From positions 26,536,245-26,600,244 of the forward strand of contig OX637289.1 in assembly GCA_951799445.1 (NCBI GenBank): a stretch of 64,000 nt of DNA, in the 5' to 3' direction. The notes under the pieces were generated by a model. It was not told the DNA's origin and searched no databases. It saw nothing but the letters and a program-made list of their open reading frames with translations. Positions within the stretch are counted from its first letter, which is position 1. Each line of letters begins with the position of its first letter. Positions 1 through 11,402 of this stretch are shown here, piece by piece. Made by a program: the position numbers and the translations under genes. The stretch comes from Pseudisothecium myosuroides. Lineage: Eukaryota > Streptophyta > Bryopsida > Hypnales > Lembophyllaceae.

Positions 1-422
1 AAAACTTGAGTGCAAACGTAGGAGGTGTCTAGTTTGCACATGAAATCATTAAAAACTTTGACCAAAAATTTAGAATTTAGTACAGGTGAACTTTTATAGT
101 ACGGAAAAATATAATTCTTGGTACAGTACAAACTACAAACTTTTGATCTTTACGGGCCCCTTCTGGAGAGGTGAACGCTCCCCTGAAGGGGAACTTCGAT
201 GCCGTTGGGGAACTCCAGGGGACGAACTTGAGAACGTGGGAACGAGCAACGGAGCAGGGGAAGCGAACAGGAAGCTGTGACGATGAGCGGGAGAGCTCTG
301 CGATGCTTTGTGGGACGTATTTTTTCACCGCGATGCTTGCGATTGTGCAGATTAGATCGCTAGTTGCATTTCCTGGGCCCTTTTGCGACTCCGTTGGAGC
401 TTCATTTCGACCATTTTGACTC

Positions 423-690
423 CGTATTCGTCACAGGAGACGAAATCTGGTAAGGTTTTTAATTTTTGGAGTGGTGCGCGAATTTGTGGAGATGATTTCA
501 TTGCCGTTGGCTGGGAGTTTTTGGCAGCTGCGGGAGTGGAGCCCTCTTACCGGTTTGATTTTAGCTTGATTTCGATTATCTGGCGTTGTGTTGTGTACTG
601 GAGACAAAATTTGCGAAGGTTTTGGTGTAGGATTGGTGCGCTGATTTGTGATGGCGATTTTATTGCGGTTGACTGGAAGTGTATGGAAGT
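423..690 (+). repeat. Imperfect direct duplication in the leader of the first gene
   Basis: Two diverged copies of about 90-100 bases lie at about 423-520 and 594-690. Both read as 'ggagacaaaat/ggagacgaaat', then 'aaggtttt', then a 'ggtgcgc..atttgtg.(g)atga/ggcga' block and 'gttg(g)ctgg'. They lie in the presumed 5' leader or upstream intron of the gene that starts at 728. No coding role is visible. Confidence 0.5.
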
Positions 691-727
691 TTTCCGAGGG
701 AGTTTAGCTGAAGAAGAACGGAGAGAG

Positions 728-2633
728 ATGGCAACGATGGCGCAGCCACAAGCAGTTCAATCGGGGGGACCGAAGACGAATAGTTTGGATAATGCAAGCA
801 GTAAGATGCAGACCTTGTTATTTGAATTTATGCATTTGCTGTACGGGTTAAATTAAAATGCGGGGAGTTTGAATCGAAAATGAGAAGTTCGAAGGTTGGC
901 TTAAGTTTGCGTATTCTCTGTGTGTACGGTGCTGAAACGTTAAGGAATAATGTTGCAATTATCTTTGCAGAGAAGATGTGAGGTAGTTATTGGATCAGGG
1001 AGAGTACAATTGTGCGGTCGCAGGTTTCCGTTTAGAGGTTCTTAGCATCTTTTGACGAATGCTTGGCGTGAGGATTGTGAGTTTCTCACATAAGATTTTA
1101 GGTTTGTGTTGTCTCCAACGCATCGTGTGCATTTCTGCTTCTTTGCGGTGCGTGATAGCTTGGAATTACTACGTACGTTTCTTTGAATTGTGCTTAAATT
1201 GTACTTTCTCTGTTTACGGTGCTGAAACGTTTTGCAATAATGCTGCAAATGTCATTGCTGTCGACAAGAGGATGAGGTATTTGTAGGATCAAGAGAATAA
1301 TATTATGGTTGTAGGAGGCGCTTTTGATCTTTGTTGCCTGGTCGGCCTATAGCTGGTCTATTCTGGTGCTTGGAAACAACTTTCAAAATTCTACATTCAT
1401 TGAACTGTGTTAAAGATATCGGAAGTTACAAGGAACGTCTGTGGACGTATCCAAGCCTATGTAGTTCACTCTTTTCCTTCTAGAAATTTGACGGACATAC
1501 TTGGAGCTTCTGAACTGAAATGGTGACCACTCAGGTACGAGGTCTCCCACAGTACAGAACGAGAAGGCTGAGGCTTTTGGTAGTGCGCACAAGGAGAGGG
1601 TTGAATCTGAGGTCAATGCCTGGCTACTGTCGGAAGTTCGCAAGGCTGAAGCACGGGCTGCAACTGCCGAGGTTTTCTTTTAGGACTTTTGATTTCTTGG
1701 TTTGCTGCTTGTCATTGAATGAATTATTCCCAACCTTGGCTTTTCTCTGATTCAAGTCGGTGCGTTTGCATCATCAAACTCGTGTGCTCGATGCTTTAGG
1801 CTTGGAGTAGCTATTGATCTAGCTCTTTGGGATGAGATGCAGTCAAAGGTTGAGCAAAAGAAGATGAAGGATAAAGCAAACAGCTGTTGAGCTCAAAAAG
1901 CGTGAGGAGGCAAAGGCGGAGCAATCTATCCGCAATGCCGAGGTAGATTTTGTTGTTTCCAATTTCGTTTTCAGAATAATAATCATCAGTTTTAAACATT
2001 GTCATGTTGATTGTTTTGTGCGTATGCATTGTTTGCGTATATTTCTGAGCTTGTCACGTCGACTATGCAGGTTAAAGCTGATAAGATTGTCGCAAGTGCC
2101 AAGGAGGAGGCAGTAAGAATGAATGCACGTGCCAAAGAAGAATGTGAGAAATCTATCGCTGATTCACACTCAAGCTGAGCGGGTATAGCAACCATCATCT
2201 AATTTTTTTGGTGTTTCTGGTGCATTCAAATGCACCGGAGAATCCCTTCCAAAGTATAGATAGCTGGAGAAAGCGAGTATTGTCTGGGATGGTCGTCGTC
2301 ATTGAATTATTGATACAGTTCATTACGGATAGCTTTTTAGCATGTTTTGTGGGAGGTTGATTATCACGACTGGTTGCAATGGCGCAATTTTTCTGTGACA
2401 CTCTTAGTCCTATCGAATCTATAACGGTGGATAGGTCAATACTGATTGTGTAACGTTGAATTGTTGGCAGGCAAAAGCTGAGCAAGCGGAGGTTAAAAAA
2501 TCGGGAACTTGCCGAGTTGAAGGACAAAGCTAAGCAGTTGAAGCTTTCGGGTGAGTTGCCATTTTATGAGCAGGATAAGCAGGGATTGGGCACGAAAGTG
2601 AAGAATGCTCTGACCTGCCACCATGGATCATAA
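728..2633 (+). pseudogene. Disrupted five-exon gene for a Lys/Glu-rich coiled-coil (remorin-like?) protein
   Basis: Exons can be followed at 728-800, 1535-1671, about 1823-1942, 2071-2182 and 2471-2633, each next to GT/AG sites. The start ATG at 728 follows a purine-rich leader and begins MATMAQPQAVQSGG. Exons 1 and 2 join in frame (73+137 nt) and encode a charged helix containing VNAWLLSEVRKAEARAATAE. Exon 3 carries LWDEMQSKVEQKK, and the tail ends in CHHGS before TAA at 2631-2633. The alternating Lys/Glu/Ala pattern, a Trp about 17 residues before a second Trp, and a Cys near the C-terminus recall the remorin C-terminal domain, but the match is by eye and weak. The frame breaks at the exon 3 acceptor, near 1883 in exon 3, near 2163 in exon 4 and at the A-run around 2495 in exon 5. 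The last three each look like one extra base. It is either a recent pseudogene or a real gene with assembly indels. Confidence 0.5.
905..1305 (+). repeat. Direct duplication inside intron 1
   Basis: Copies at about 905-1010 and 1195-1305 share 'ctctgt.t.tacggtgctgaaacgtt', '(a/c)aataatg.tgcaa' and 'aggatcaagagaa/tggatcaggga' blocks. The duplication lies wholly within intron 1 (801-1534) of the disrupted gene. It explains nothing coding but shows local tandem duplication. Confidence 0.5.
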
Positions 2634-3237
2634 GGAGATTGTCATATTATTTACACACGTTTGTTCATTTCTTTTGAGGGATGGATGTTTTGATTCAGTT
2701 GACGCGGGATGAACGATAGTTGGGATGTACATGACATGGCATCCTTGGTAACTTGTGCCTTATAGATTTTTATCCACTACTAGATCCAGTGGAGATGAAT
2801 TGGTTTGTTGCTGGATGTAACTTCATTATTCTCTGTAATTAACATGTAAAATTTGTGAGAATTGTCTTGCAATCTTTGTACAAGTTTGTGTAGATATTGT
2901 TGATTTGCAAGTATCAAGAGTATAATCTTCTTGTTGTGACCTTGCACTAAGGATGTTTCAGTATCCAGCCGTGTTTGAGAATTTCTAGTATAAACCAAAA
3001 ATGCTTTCTTCTTCCTTCAAAGTATAAAGCATCACAAAGGTCAAACCTTGCAATTCCTGCTTCTCAAGACAGAATGCACTTTCTTCTTCTTGAAATCGTG
3101 CAGGCCTTAGCAAGTTAGCAACATGATTCTGGAATTGGTCTCGTCTAAATGGTATTCCTTCTAATTCACCATACAAGATGCTTCCCCCTTGATTGATAAA
3201 AAGATATCCTTCAACTGGGAGTTTTGTAAACAATGAT
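2634..3237. other. Spacer after the disrupted gene
   Basis: Moderately AT-rich. The first part is probably 3' UTR of the upstream gene. No supported gene, repeat or RNA was seen. Confidence 0.4.
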
Positions 3238-3524
3238 GTACTTTCGTCTGAACATTATAAGAAACACATTTGATAAAAGATGTTCTAAGATTGTGATGGA
3301 GAGAGACCATGGAGTATCCACCCTCTACAATAATGCACTTTCGTCTGAACATTATAAGAAACACATCTAATAAAAGATGTTCTAAGATTGTGATGGAGAG
3401 AGACCATGGAGTATCCACCCTCCACAATAATGCACTTTCGTCTGAACATTATAAGAAACACATCTAATAAAAGATGTTCTAAGATTGTGATGGAGAGAGA
3501 CCATGGAGTATCCACCCTCCATAC
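3238..3524. repeat. 97-bp tandem repeat, three copies
   Basis: The block 'ctttcgtctgaacattataa' starts at 3241, 3338 and 3435, giving a period of 97 bases. Each unit ends with a 'gagagagaccatggagtatc' segment. Copies 2 and 3 are almost identical; copy 1 differs at several sites. The minus-strand open frames here are by-products of a period that is not a multiple of three, so the repeat reads through in shifting frames; no protein is claimed. Confidence 0.9.
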
Positions 3525-3542
3525 TGCAAAACAGATGTTTGT

Positions 3543-3590
3543 TTAACCCCTTAGCGCTCCGATGTCCAAATTCTGGACAATGAACAAAGA
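3543..3590. mobile_element. One visible end of a TTAA-flanked element
   Basis: TTAA at 3543-3546 is followed by CCCCTTAGCGCTCC and then 'gatgtccaaattctggaca'. The same terminal block recurs at 29823 (TTAACGCCTCAGCAATCCAA). No opposite end was found, so this is a solitary or truncated end related to the TTAA elements described below. Confidence 0.4.
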
Positions 3591-3846
3591 GGTTCCAAGG
3601 ACTTTCAGTGGTGACCACAAATCTCATTTATCCACACCAATGCATGACTTCTATTTTTTTTAACTTTTTGTATGATGAAATTGAGGCAAATAATATATAT
3701 TTATAAAGAATTCAAAAAAGGATTCATGCGTTAAGTAATTAATTATGACCAATATGACATGAAGGTGAGAACACACAAAACCATCCATGTACCCACCATT
3801 CCTAATAATATGGCTTCTAGTCAAAGTGTCCCCTAAAGTGCAACTA

Positions 3847-4460
3847 ACCCTTAAAGCCCTAAAGGAAGTAAAAATAAATATGTTGTTTGGCAACATAGCA
3901 TTTTCGGTCATCCGTTTACAAATGGAGCTTGTTTGTTTTTTCTACTAAATTTTCACACATCATGTGGTCAAGGAGTAGCTTCAAGTTGCAACAATTTTCA
4001 TAATATTTGACTACATGGTTAAAAAGTTATTATATGATTTGTGGTTTCTATTGAAACTCGGGTAGCTTGGGAAGCTTAAAAAAATTGCTTTTTTTAAAAT
4101 AAAAATTTGAAATTGGTTTCTATACTTATATATGTTTGAAAAGCTTCAAATCATTCTATTTTGATTAATAAGATGAAAATTATGTAAACTTTTAGTTTGC
4201 GGGTAGTTATAGAATCTCTACCCCAAAATAAACTTTGAAGTCTTGTTTTGAACTCAATTTTCAATATTTTAGAAAAAAAATTTAAAAAGGGAATGTAGAT
4301 TGTTTATTATAACATGAAAACTATTGGGATTGGAATTTTTTAATTCTATAACTAAATTCTTAACAATGTAGTAATTTTAATCATACTTTACCTCTTTCTA
4401 CTTATTACTTTTTTCAAGCATGAATATTAAAAAAATTGAGTTTTTTCACATGTATTCCCA
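3847..4460. mobile_element. Degenerate TTAA-type element
   Basis: Starts near 'ctaacccttaaagccctaaa' (3852). Inside, 'tttggcaacatagcatttt' and the block from about 4050 to 4450 ('gtttgcgggtagttatag', 'tagattgtttattataacat', 'tttctacttattacttttttc') parallel the element at 46166-47203 in the same orientation. The far end is eroded. Confidence 0.5.
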
Positions 4461-6218
4461 ACTTATTTCTTCAAAATATCATGGAAAAATGTAAGTTGTA
4501 GGACATATACATCTTTGGGTAAAAAGCTTGAAAGATGAAACTTAATCATTTGGGAGGAATTGAAAATACTTCTTTTGAAATTGAAGCATCATGATCTTGC
4601 AATTGTTAAAGTTTCTCACTATAATATTTTAGGAGGGTGTACTCTAACAAGTTAAGTAAAGGATCTTGTAGTTGAACTTTATTACCTTTTTTACTACATT
4701 TTGAATAATATGCACTATGAGATTCTGTCAATTCTACTATTTAATTCTATTTATTTTTTAAACTCATTTTTAAGATCTCACTTTTCTACTAAGAATGAAG
4801 CTTGATATAAACCATTTTAGTTATTTTCAAATATTCACAACATTTTATTTTGAAGATCCATGTGGTACAAATGTAAGTCAAATGCCACAAGAACCTCAAA
4901 AACAATTGCATAGATAAAAAATCTTTATTTCAATGTTTTTCTCATAAAGACCATTTACATATTAAAAGAATATTTTTTTCAATTCCAAGTACCTCACCTA
5001 CTTCAATGCTAACATTATCACTTCTTTTACAACCTAAGGGGGGCACTTGGGTTGAGTTAGAAAACCACCTCAGTTAAAACATAGGGTCTTTTCTCTTCAT
5101 GATACCCTACGCTTGGATCAGATTTGTTAAAAAATAATTCAAAATATAAATAAATATGACATGTAACGAAATTTTCAAAAATTAGAACGTGACATATTTG
5201 AAATGTGAAAAAATATTAATGGAAATAACTTCAATCCTAAAGCCTGCAAGATTCGGTTGCAAAGCCAAATTTGAGTCTCTACAGTAAAAAGACTGAGGAC
5301 CTTTTCGTAAAGTTGAAAATTCTAAATCTAGTTGACGAAAGGGAATTTCTTGCAAAAAGAAAAGATTTCGAATGGGGTCATACGAATTTGACCCCAACGT
5401 ACGGTACATTACATTTCTACCAAATTATAAAATTTTACATGTAATGTCAGATGCTTTAAACTCAAAAAAAGAATAATTTGAGAATCTAATTAGAATATGC
5501 CTAGAATATATCTAGAATACACCTTAAGTATTCCACATATGTTATAGCCCCAATTTAAATACATGTGGTTACAATAGATACTAATGTGCCTTGTGCCGTT
5601 GCCACAATAAAAATAAAAATAAAAATAATTTTCTAATTTTTTAATTAATAAAAACTTTGAAATTCAATAACATTTACACGAAACAGGTCCAAACGCCATA
5701 AAACAAAGCCCGTGCACCTATCTTTGCATAGAACTTTCTGACATGACCAAGAATGTGACCAAGGGATGCACAGTTCTAGAGTTTTCACCATAACAAATAA
5801 AACAAACAATTTAACTTAAAGGTATGGATGGATATATTAGTGATCCCCATGGGCTTTACAAACAATATTATTCAATTCCTAAGAATAATCCCCATCTACA
5901 TGTTGTGAGAACAAGTTCTCTAATGTAGACATATAATATTGTTTTTGTAGGCAATTCTCTAGGATCCCCACATTTTGTTCTATAGTATGGGAGGATATAA
6001 TTCTTGGTACAAATTGCCTTTAGTATTTTGGCCCTAGATAATTCTATATTGTTATTAGAATTGACAAATTCATTTTACCATTATGTCCAAATGTCTAAAA
6101 TTGGTTGTAGTATGAGCGTGAGGATCAAATAGCAAAATATAATTACTTTATAGAAATAGAAATTTACAAAATTTGGCGTGGGATACCTAAATATCAAATT
6201 TTCTATTGATAAAAATTC
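4461..6218. other. AT-rich spacer, no gene seen
   Basis: About 1.75 kb of AT-rich DNA without a supported open frame, RNA or clear inverted-end element. It may contain eroded repeats. A short tandem 'aaaaat' run lies near 5607-5626. Confidence 0.4.
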
Positions 6219-6559
6219 TACAGTAGAACCTCTCTAAAGTGGTAGGTTTGGGACCACCTGCCAATATTACAATAGAGAGAACCATTGATTTAAAGAGGAT
6301 CTACACTGACACAAGAAGTTGCCATAGAGGTACAAGTGCGACATCTTTAAGCAAAGGACCTTGTGTGTTATGACCAAGAAACTTGTTCAAAAGAATATTT
6401 AACCTTTTTTGACAAGGGCTAACTCCACTACAATTTCCTTGGCCGGCTCTCATTTAGTGCTGCCACTTATTATATTCCCGAAGTCAAGACCGCCTGGCCC
6501 TATTATTTTAGAGAGGTTTATTGACTTATAGAGTATTGACTTAGAGAGGTTCTAATGTA
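6219..6559. mobile_element. Emigrant/pogo-like MITE
   Basis: Flanked by TA at 6219-6220 and 6558-6559. The left end reads CAGTAGAACCTCTCTAAAG and the right end, read inward, CATTAGAACCTCTCTAAGTC. This is the terminal pattern known for Emigrant/Lemi (pogo, Tc1/mariner superfamily) MITEs of plants, which begin CAGTA-AACCTCT with TA duplication. It is 341 bp with no coding capacity. A second inner copy of the motif ('ttttagagaggtttattgac', about 6507-6526) lies just inside the right end. Confidence 0.8.
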
Positions 6560-8403
6560 TTAACATTCTTCATAAAAATTCTATAAATTGTTTTTCTCAT
6601 ATGAAAGATGTACATATAAATGTTTCTTACCTACCTATACTATTGAATTAAAAATGAATAAATCACCAATGCTTTTTCAATCAATTATCATGTAAAGCCA
6701 TGAAAGTTAAATTTAAAAATCACCAAAAATGGAGTTTGGGTTTCTCAAATTGAAATGTGGCATGCTTGATTGAGGTTGCATAAGAATGCAGCAATGTCAT
6801 TTACACATGACAAAAGAAGGAAATTATATTTGCTTTATGCAAAATTCTTTGGACGGCACAATAAGCAGTCCGGGCAAACATTGAACCCTAATGATCCTAG
6901 ACCTGTACACGATTCAGAACCTACTTCAGATCTACGGTGTTTGAGGGGAAAAATAATTTCAAAAATTGGCTTAGGAATTTGTGGTTTATTCTGGCCTTTG
7001 CCTCTGAACATGATATTGTGCATATTTTTCTACCTTGTTCTACTGTAGCTAAGTTATAGGAAGATGAATTGTGGGTGTTATGCTCATCAATTGCCGCATT
7101 CTTCAGCTGCTACCAGCACCTACCGTAGTACCTTTTCAATTTTGGCAATTTTGCCGAATATTTAATAAAATTTAATTATTTAACTTTGGCAATTAAAAAG
7201 GGATTTTAACAAATTTCATCATCCAAAATGTTGAATTGATAAAATATATTAGGCAATCATACAAGTATGCTACTAATACAATATGCTACTAAGTATATAG
7301 TTGATATAGTTAATAGTATCCGTGTGCTACCATCTACTATTGGTGTCCTCTCCATATAATCATTTCCTTCTGGTGTAATATATTACTAGTATTGAGTCCT
7401 TCGTTAAATAACACAACTGCAAGCTTCCAAAAAAATGCTCATGGCACATGAATTATATCCAGCGATATCCTAAACACCCCAGCATCACAGGCATCAACAG
7501 AATCCTCAAAACAGTTGGGCTGTAAACCATGGCCAGCATTCCACGCGCACACAACAGTGGAGTAAATCAAAGAATACAACAAGAATTCAGTCATGAAACT
7601 TCCACTAATAGGAAGTTCATCAATTTGTTATACAGCAACAGATTAAGTCATTCACAACATGTAGTGCAAAACATTAAGATCTTATAACAATAAGTTGCCA
7701 CGTAAATAAACAGAGGGAAAACAGATCGTGAATTCAACGTGATACTTGAAAGCGTAAATAGTCAAAATACTTAACTGCCGATACAATAAGAACCTCACAT
7801 ACCGGTATTGAAGACTCTATGGAATGCAAATAGTCCGCAAATTACATACAATCTTCCCTAAATCCCCCTCCACTACAGAGTTGTCGCTCAAGTTTCTTCA
7901 ACCCCTATTCACACACAACAATCTGCACACCACCAATGTTACAACTCTGAACATATCTTGTTCGATACTTTTCAATAACAACGTACTACTGGGATATGAA
8001 CTTGCCAAGGAAACAGCTAAAACATTCAAAATGATTCAGTTGTCATATTTGCCCACAGGCATGCCGGTTTAAAATGAAGTTACAATGAATTTTCCTTTTT
8101 GTACGACACCAAACCAACAATTCACAGTCATTTATACAAAATATTTCTTCATTTGTACAAGATTTTGTACATTGTTGGGAATAGGTGCACCAAACATACC
8201 TCGATGTTAGAAGGATAAGACCGACCAATATTCTCGCCCTGCGGAGGAAGTTGTAGAGCGGATGTAGCAGCCATGGCAACTTCGACCATGTGGACTCTTG
8301 AATAATATTCATTAAACAAGCCGAATGTGCTGCATGTGGATCTTCGTAACTGAAGACCGCACTGCTACTGTTCTTCCCATTTTCATAAGGCCACCAAAAA
8401 ACT
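6560..8403. other. Spacer, including likely 3' UTR of the minus-strand G-patch gene
   Basis: No supported coding exon. The part adjoining 8404 (about 8050-8403) is the natural 3' UTR of the minus-strand gene. The rest is AT-rich and shows no clear element. Confidence 0.4.
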
Positions 8404-9003
8404 CTACGCAGCTCTGGAAGCTCTCAAATCTCTCAAAGCTGTCAAAGCTCTTCGCTGTGTCGGAACAGCACCTAACCCTAAAAACCTCGGTCTCCTCACT
8501 GTCTCAACTGGCGCAACCACAACCGTCGCGTTCCGCCCAACAGGTTGACCTTTCTCCCACCCCATGCCCCGCAAAAGCGCCTCCCCGCACTCCTCAACAG
8601 GCAAACGTTCATACCTCTCCAACGTCGCCTGCTCCGGCAAAGTCCTCAAATCGTATCTCAACTTCTGATCCGCCAATTCTTTCAACAACTTCTGCCTCAA
8701 CTCCCACTTAAGCCCACTCATCGCATCAGACTTAGACCCCGCAACCAAAGTCTCATGCATGATGCTCTCAGGCGGCCAGCTATCCTTCATTGTCGGCACC
8801 ACACGGACGGTTTCGGCCCTAGGGTTTGATACCGCAAACCCGGCCTCGGTATCCACGCTCGTCACATACTCCCCCACAATCTCCGGCTCTGCAGACTGCG
8901 GCCTGTGTGGCAACGGAGCTGGACGACGAGTCGATGACTCTGCCGTGGACAACGAGAATCTCACCGGCGCTCCAGCGCCAGCAGGGGCCTCACCGGGCGC
9001 CAT
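8404..9003 (-). CDS. Short Spp2/MOS2-type G-patch protein, intronless
   Basis: An open frame of 199 residues on the minus strand from ATG at 9003 to TAG at 8404-8406. The family (yeast Spp2, animal GPKOW, plant MOS2) binds and activates the spliceosomal helicase Prp2/DHX16 in the nucleus. Seen here: an N-terminal 'PVRFSL' box (13-18), the conserved upstream segment YVTSVDTEAGF (46-56), a proline-tryptophan segment around 70-79, and a G-patch at about 131-178 with YERLPVEECGEALLRGMGWE (131-150) and the family signature GLGA (176-179). Plant MOS2 is normally over 400 residues with two KOW domains after the G-patch. This protein stops about 20 residues after GLGA, so it has the short, Spp2-like layout. 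No KOW-like frame is visible below 8404. It could be a natural short form, a retrocopy, or a gene truncated by a premature stop. The start codon faces eIF4E copy 1 across a 517-bp divergent promoter. Confidence 0.8.
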   Translation of the reverse strand: MAPGEAPAGAGAPVRFSLSTAESSTRRPAPLPHRPQSAEPEIVGEYVTSVDTEAGFAVSNPRAETVRVVPTMKDSWPPESIMHETLVAGSKSDAMSGLKWELRQKLLKELADQKLRYDLRTLPEQATLERYERLPVEECGEALLRGMGWEKGQPVGRNATVVVAPVETVRRPRFLGLGAVPTQRRALTALRDLRASRAA

Positions 9004-9520
9004 GTCCAACCTTAGCAAGCTTCAAAAAAAACTAACAATCACGAGCGAAGGCAAGCAGATCAAAACAAAACAGCGAACTGTTTGACGAAGGAGAAGGAGA
9101 AAAAAGGTGGGAAAAATATTAGGGCACAGTGGCACACCTGAAAAAGTTCAAGCCCATAAACGTAAAAGATTTAAAAGATTAAAAGATTTATTACGGTATT
9201 TGCTGTTTTTGTGATTCTTGGTGAGGAAGTAACAGGACTTTGAGTGGTGCGTCGCTCTTCTAATTATTTCATCCACATCCAATAGCTGAGGGAAAATTCA
9301 TCCGCTTCCAACGAAATGCGTCCACCCTGCATGGGGATTTCTAGGGTTTCCCACGTCGCTGCACGTACGTCTCCCTGAGCTTTTGTGCGGTCCGAGCAAT
9401 TTTCTTAGTGCATTTTGCGAAGATTGTTTCCTTGGCCATCACGAGGGCGGTGTCGGTAGCGTCAAATTCCGTGGAGATTCATTCCTTCGCAAGAATTTTG
9501 GTGGTGAAGACTCATCGAGC
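9004..9520. promoter_or_regulatory. Divergent promoter and leaders of G-patch gene and eIF4E copy 1
   Basis: The 517 bases between two divergent start codons must hold both promoters and both 5' leaders. A telo-box (TAGGGTTT) lies at 9342-9349, 172 bases before the eIF4E ATG. An in-frame open stretch upstream of 9521 (from about 9383) lacks an ATG and is taken as leader. Confidence 0.55.
9342..9349 (+). promoter_or_regulatory. Telo-box TAGGGTTT upstream of eIF4E copy 1
   Basis: Telo-boxes (AAACCCTA/TAGGGTTT) are typical of plant translation-machinery promoters. The same motif in the same orientation relative to the gene occurs 200 bases upstream of eIF4E copy 2 (15103-15110), which supports function. 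Confidence 0.5.
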
Positions 9521-11402
9521 ATGACGATGTCGGAGTATGAGATTGCAACCTCCCTGGAGGCCATGAGGTTGAACGAGGGGAAAGCGAACGGAGACCTCGA
9601 GGAATTCGGTGCGTTCGACAAGGGATTGTCAGATCGGAAGGTCGAAGTGAAGAAGCATTTGCTGGAGCATTCGTGGACGTTTTGGTTCGACAATCCGAAC
9701 GGAAAACAGAAACAGGCGACATGGGGGAGCTCCCTGCGTCCTGTGTACACGTTCAACAGCGTGGAAGCCTTTTGGTGGTACGGCTCTTCGTCGCAGTGAT
9801 CTCTTGCTCTTACTGTGATCTATTTTGGTTTTTGAGTCCTGGGTTTGGCAATTTCAGTTTAGGATTTTAAATTTTTCATGAAATGTGGCCGGGGTCGGAG
9901 ATTTCCGGTTTAATTTGACCTGGATTGAATGATCTCTTATTGCAATTGTGAATATGTATGTTGGCTTCTGTTGGCTTTTTCCAGTATGTATAACAACGTC
10001 TTGCAACCAAGCAAGCTGGTCCCGGGAGCAGATTTTCACTGCTTTAAGGCTGGAATTGAACCCAAGTGGGAGGACCCCAAGTGCGCTCTCGGTGGCAAGT
10101 GGACTGCTCAGACGCCACGAAGTGGTGGAAAGTCTCTGCTGGACACTTACTGGCTTCATACTGTACGTTTCGCCTTTCTTGGGAATGGATCTCACAAAAT
10201 TGTGCGGCAAGTAATATAGGCGAGGGATAAACGAATGGCCTGGTTGAAATAGATTACTGTACCGCAATTTGCAATCATCCTTCAATTTCAGAGAAATTGC
10301 TTGTATGCTTGTGATGTTATAAATGAATCACAGTCGTGTACACTTGAATTATGTGCAAGCGCAGTTGCTGGCGATGATCGGAGAGCAATTTGAAGAAGGG
10401 GAAGATATTTGCGGGGCAGTGGTGAGTGTAAGGAGGGCTCAAGATAAGATCGCTATCTGGACGAAGACCGCATCCAACGAAGCTGCTCAGGTATGCGCTA
10501 CTCAATTTCTGAGATGGTGATGTTTGTTTACTATTGGAAACCAGATAATAGGTTTTCGAATAACTACCCTTCGCCACGGTATAGAAAAAGAGGGGATTAT
10601 AGCCTGTCAATTGGTTTGCGTAATCAATACTGACTGATCTTAGGGTTGAAGAATTAATAGATTCTGTACAGTTCCGCTGTGTGTCTAATAGGTTGGGCAA
10701 AGCGACATAGTCAGGTAGAGCTTGCATGTGAGACATTCGATCTGTGAAATTCTGTTTCACGCTTGTTCTTCTTCCTCTCTGCTTGGCCAATTCACTGAAT
10801 TGGAGTGTATCGCATCTTCGATCCTGGTCGATATTGACATAATGCATAACATTCCGGTATAGTATGAGAGTTTTTATTGCATCTTGGTAATCTGACGGCT
10901 GTTTTTACTTTGTTACGAAACGTGTGCACGTTTTCAAAGCATGGTGATGGTATTCAGAGTGGTGGTGTGGGTGATGCTTGCAGATAAGCATTGGAAAGCA
11001 ATGGAAGGATATATTGGACTACAACGAAAAGATTGGCTACGTCGTCCACGTAAGTTGCTCTTTCATGTGCTCATTAATAGTTTGGCACCTTGAAAGCACC
11101 TTGAAGGCATTCGACTAGTTGTGATTTCGTAGGCTGAGTTGAGACGCTGTTTTCTAGCTTGTGTCTGTTTCTTTTCAGGTTCTCTTCGTTCTTGGTTGTG
11201 GGCAATCGACTTATGTTCTTTGGTCCTCCTTGTTCGGCAATAGGCACTGTTTCTAAGGGTGTTAGGTCAGACTGTTTAACAACAGGATTAGTTCGTGGTT
11301 ATGCATGTGTGTTATTGGGCACCAGTTTGACGCTGCGTCTTGGATGGGCAGGATGACGCTAAGAGACAGGAGAAGAACGCAAAAAACAGGTACACGGTGT
11401 AA
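9521..11402 (+). CDS. eIF4E: Translation initiation factor eIF4E, copy 1 (five exons)
   Basis: Cytoplasmic cap-binding subunit of eIF4F: it holds the m7G cap and recruits eIF4G. Exons are 9521-9777, 9985-10162, 10365-10490, 10984-11049 and 11352-11402, all with GT/AG introns (donors gtacgg, gtacgt, gtatgc, gtaagt). The sum is 678 nt, 225 residues, the normal eIF4E size. The N-terminus (1-44) is acidic and variable. The core runs from [12 protein letters not shown] (48-59) to the family's usual C-terminal KNRYTV. The cap-stacking tryptophans correspond to W68 (ATWGSSLRP) and W114 (IEPKWEDP), with E115 for the guanine and W177 ([12 protein letters not shown]). [14 protein letters not shown] and GADFHCFK mark canonical eIF4E rather than eIF(iso)4E or nCBP. 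The start is the first ATG of the frame (ATGACGATG); a second ATG two codons later is possible. It converges with a second eIF4E gene 0.98 kb downstream. Confidence 0.95.

Noticed and set aside
3161..3627. Overlapping minus-strand open frames of 76-88 codons with repeated peptides
   Set aside because: They are the 97-bp tandem array read in shifting frames; a 97-base period is not a multiple of three and no domain is present.
9383..9520. Possible N-terminal extension of eIF4E copy 1
   Set aside because: The frame is open upstream but has no ATG before 9521, and the paralog starts at the equivalent place.
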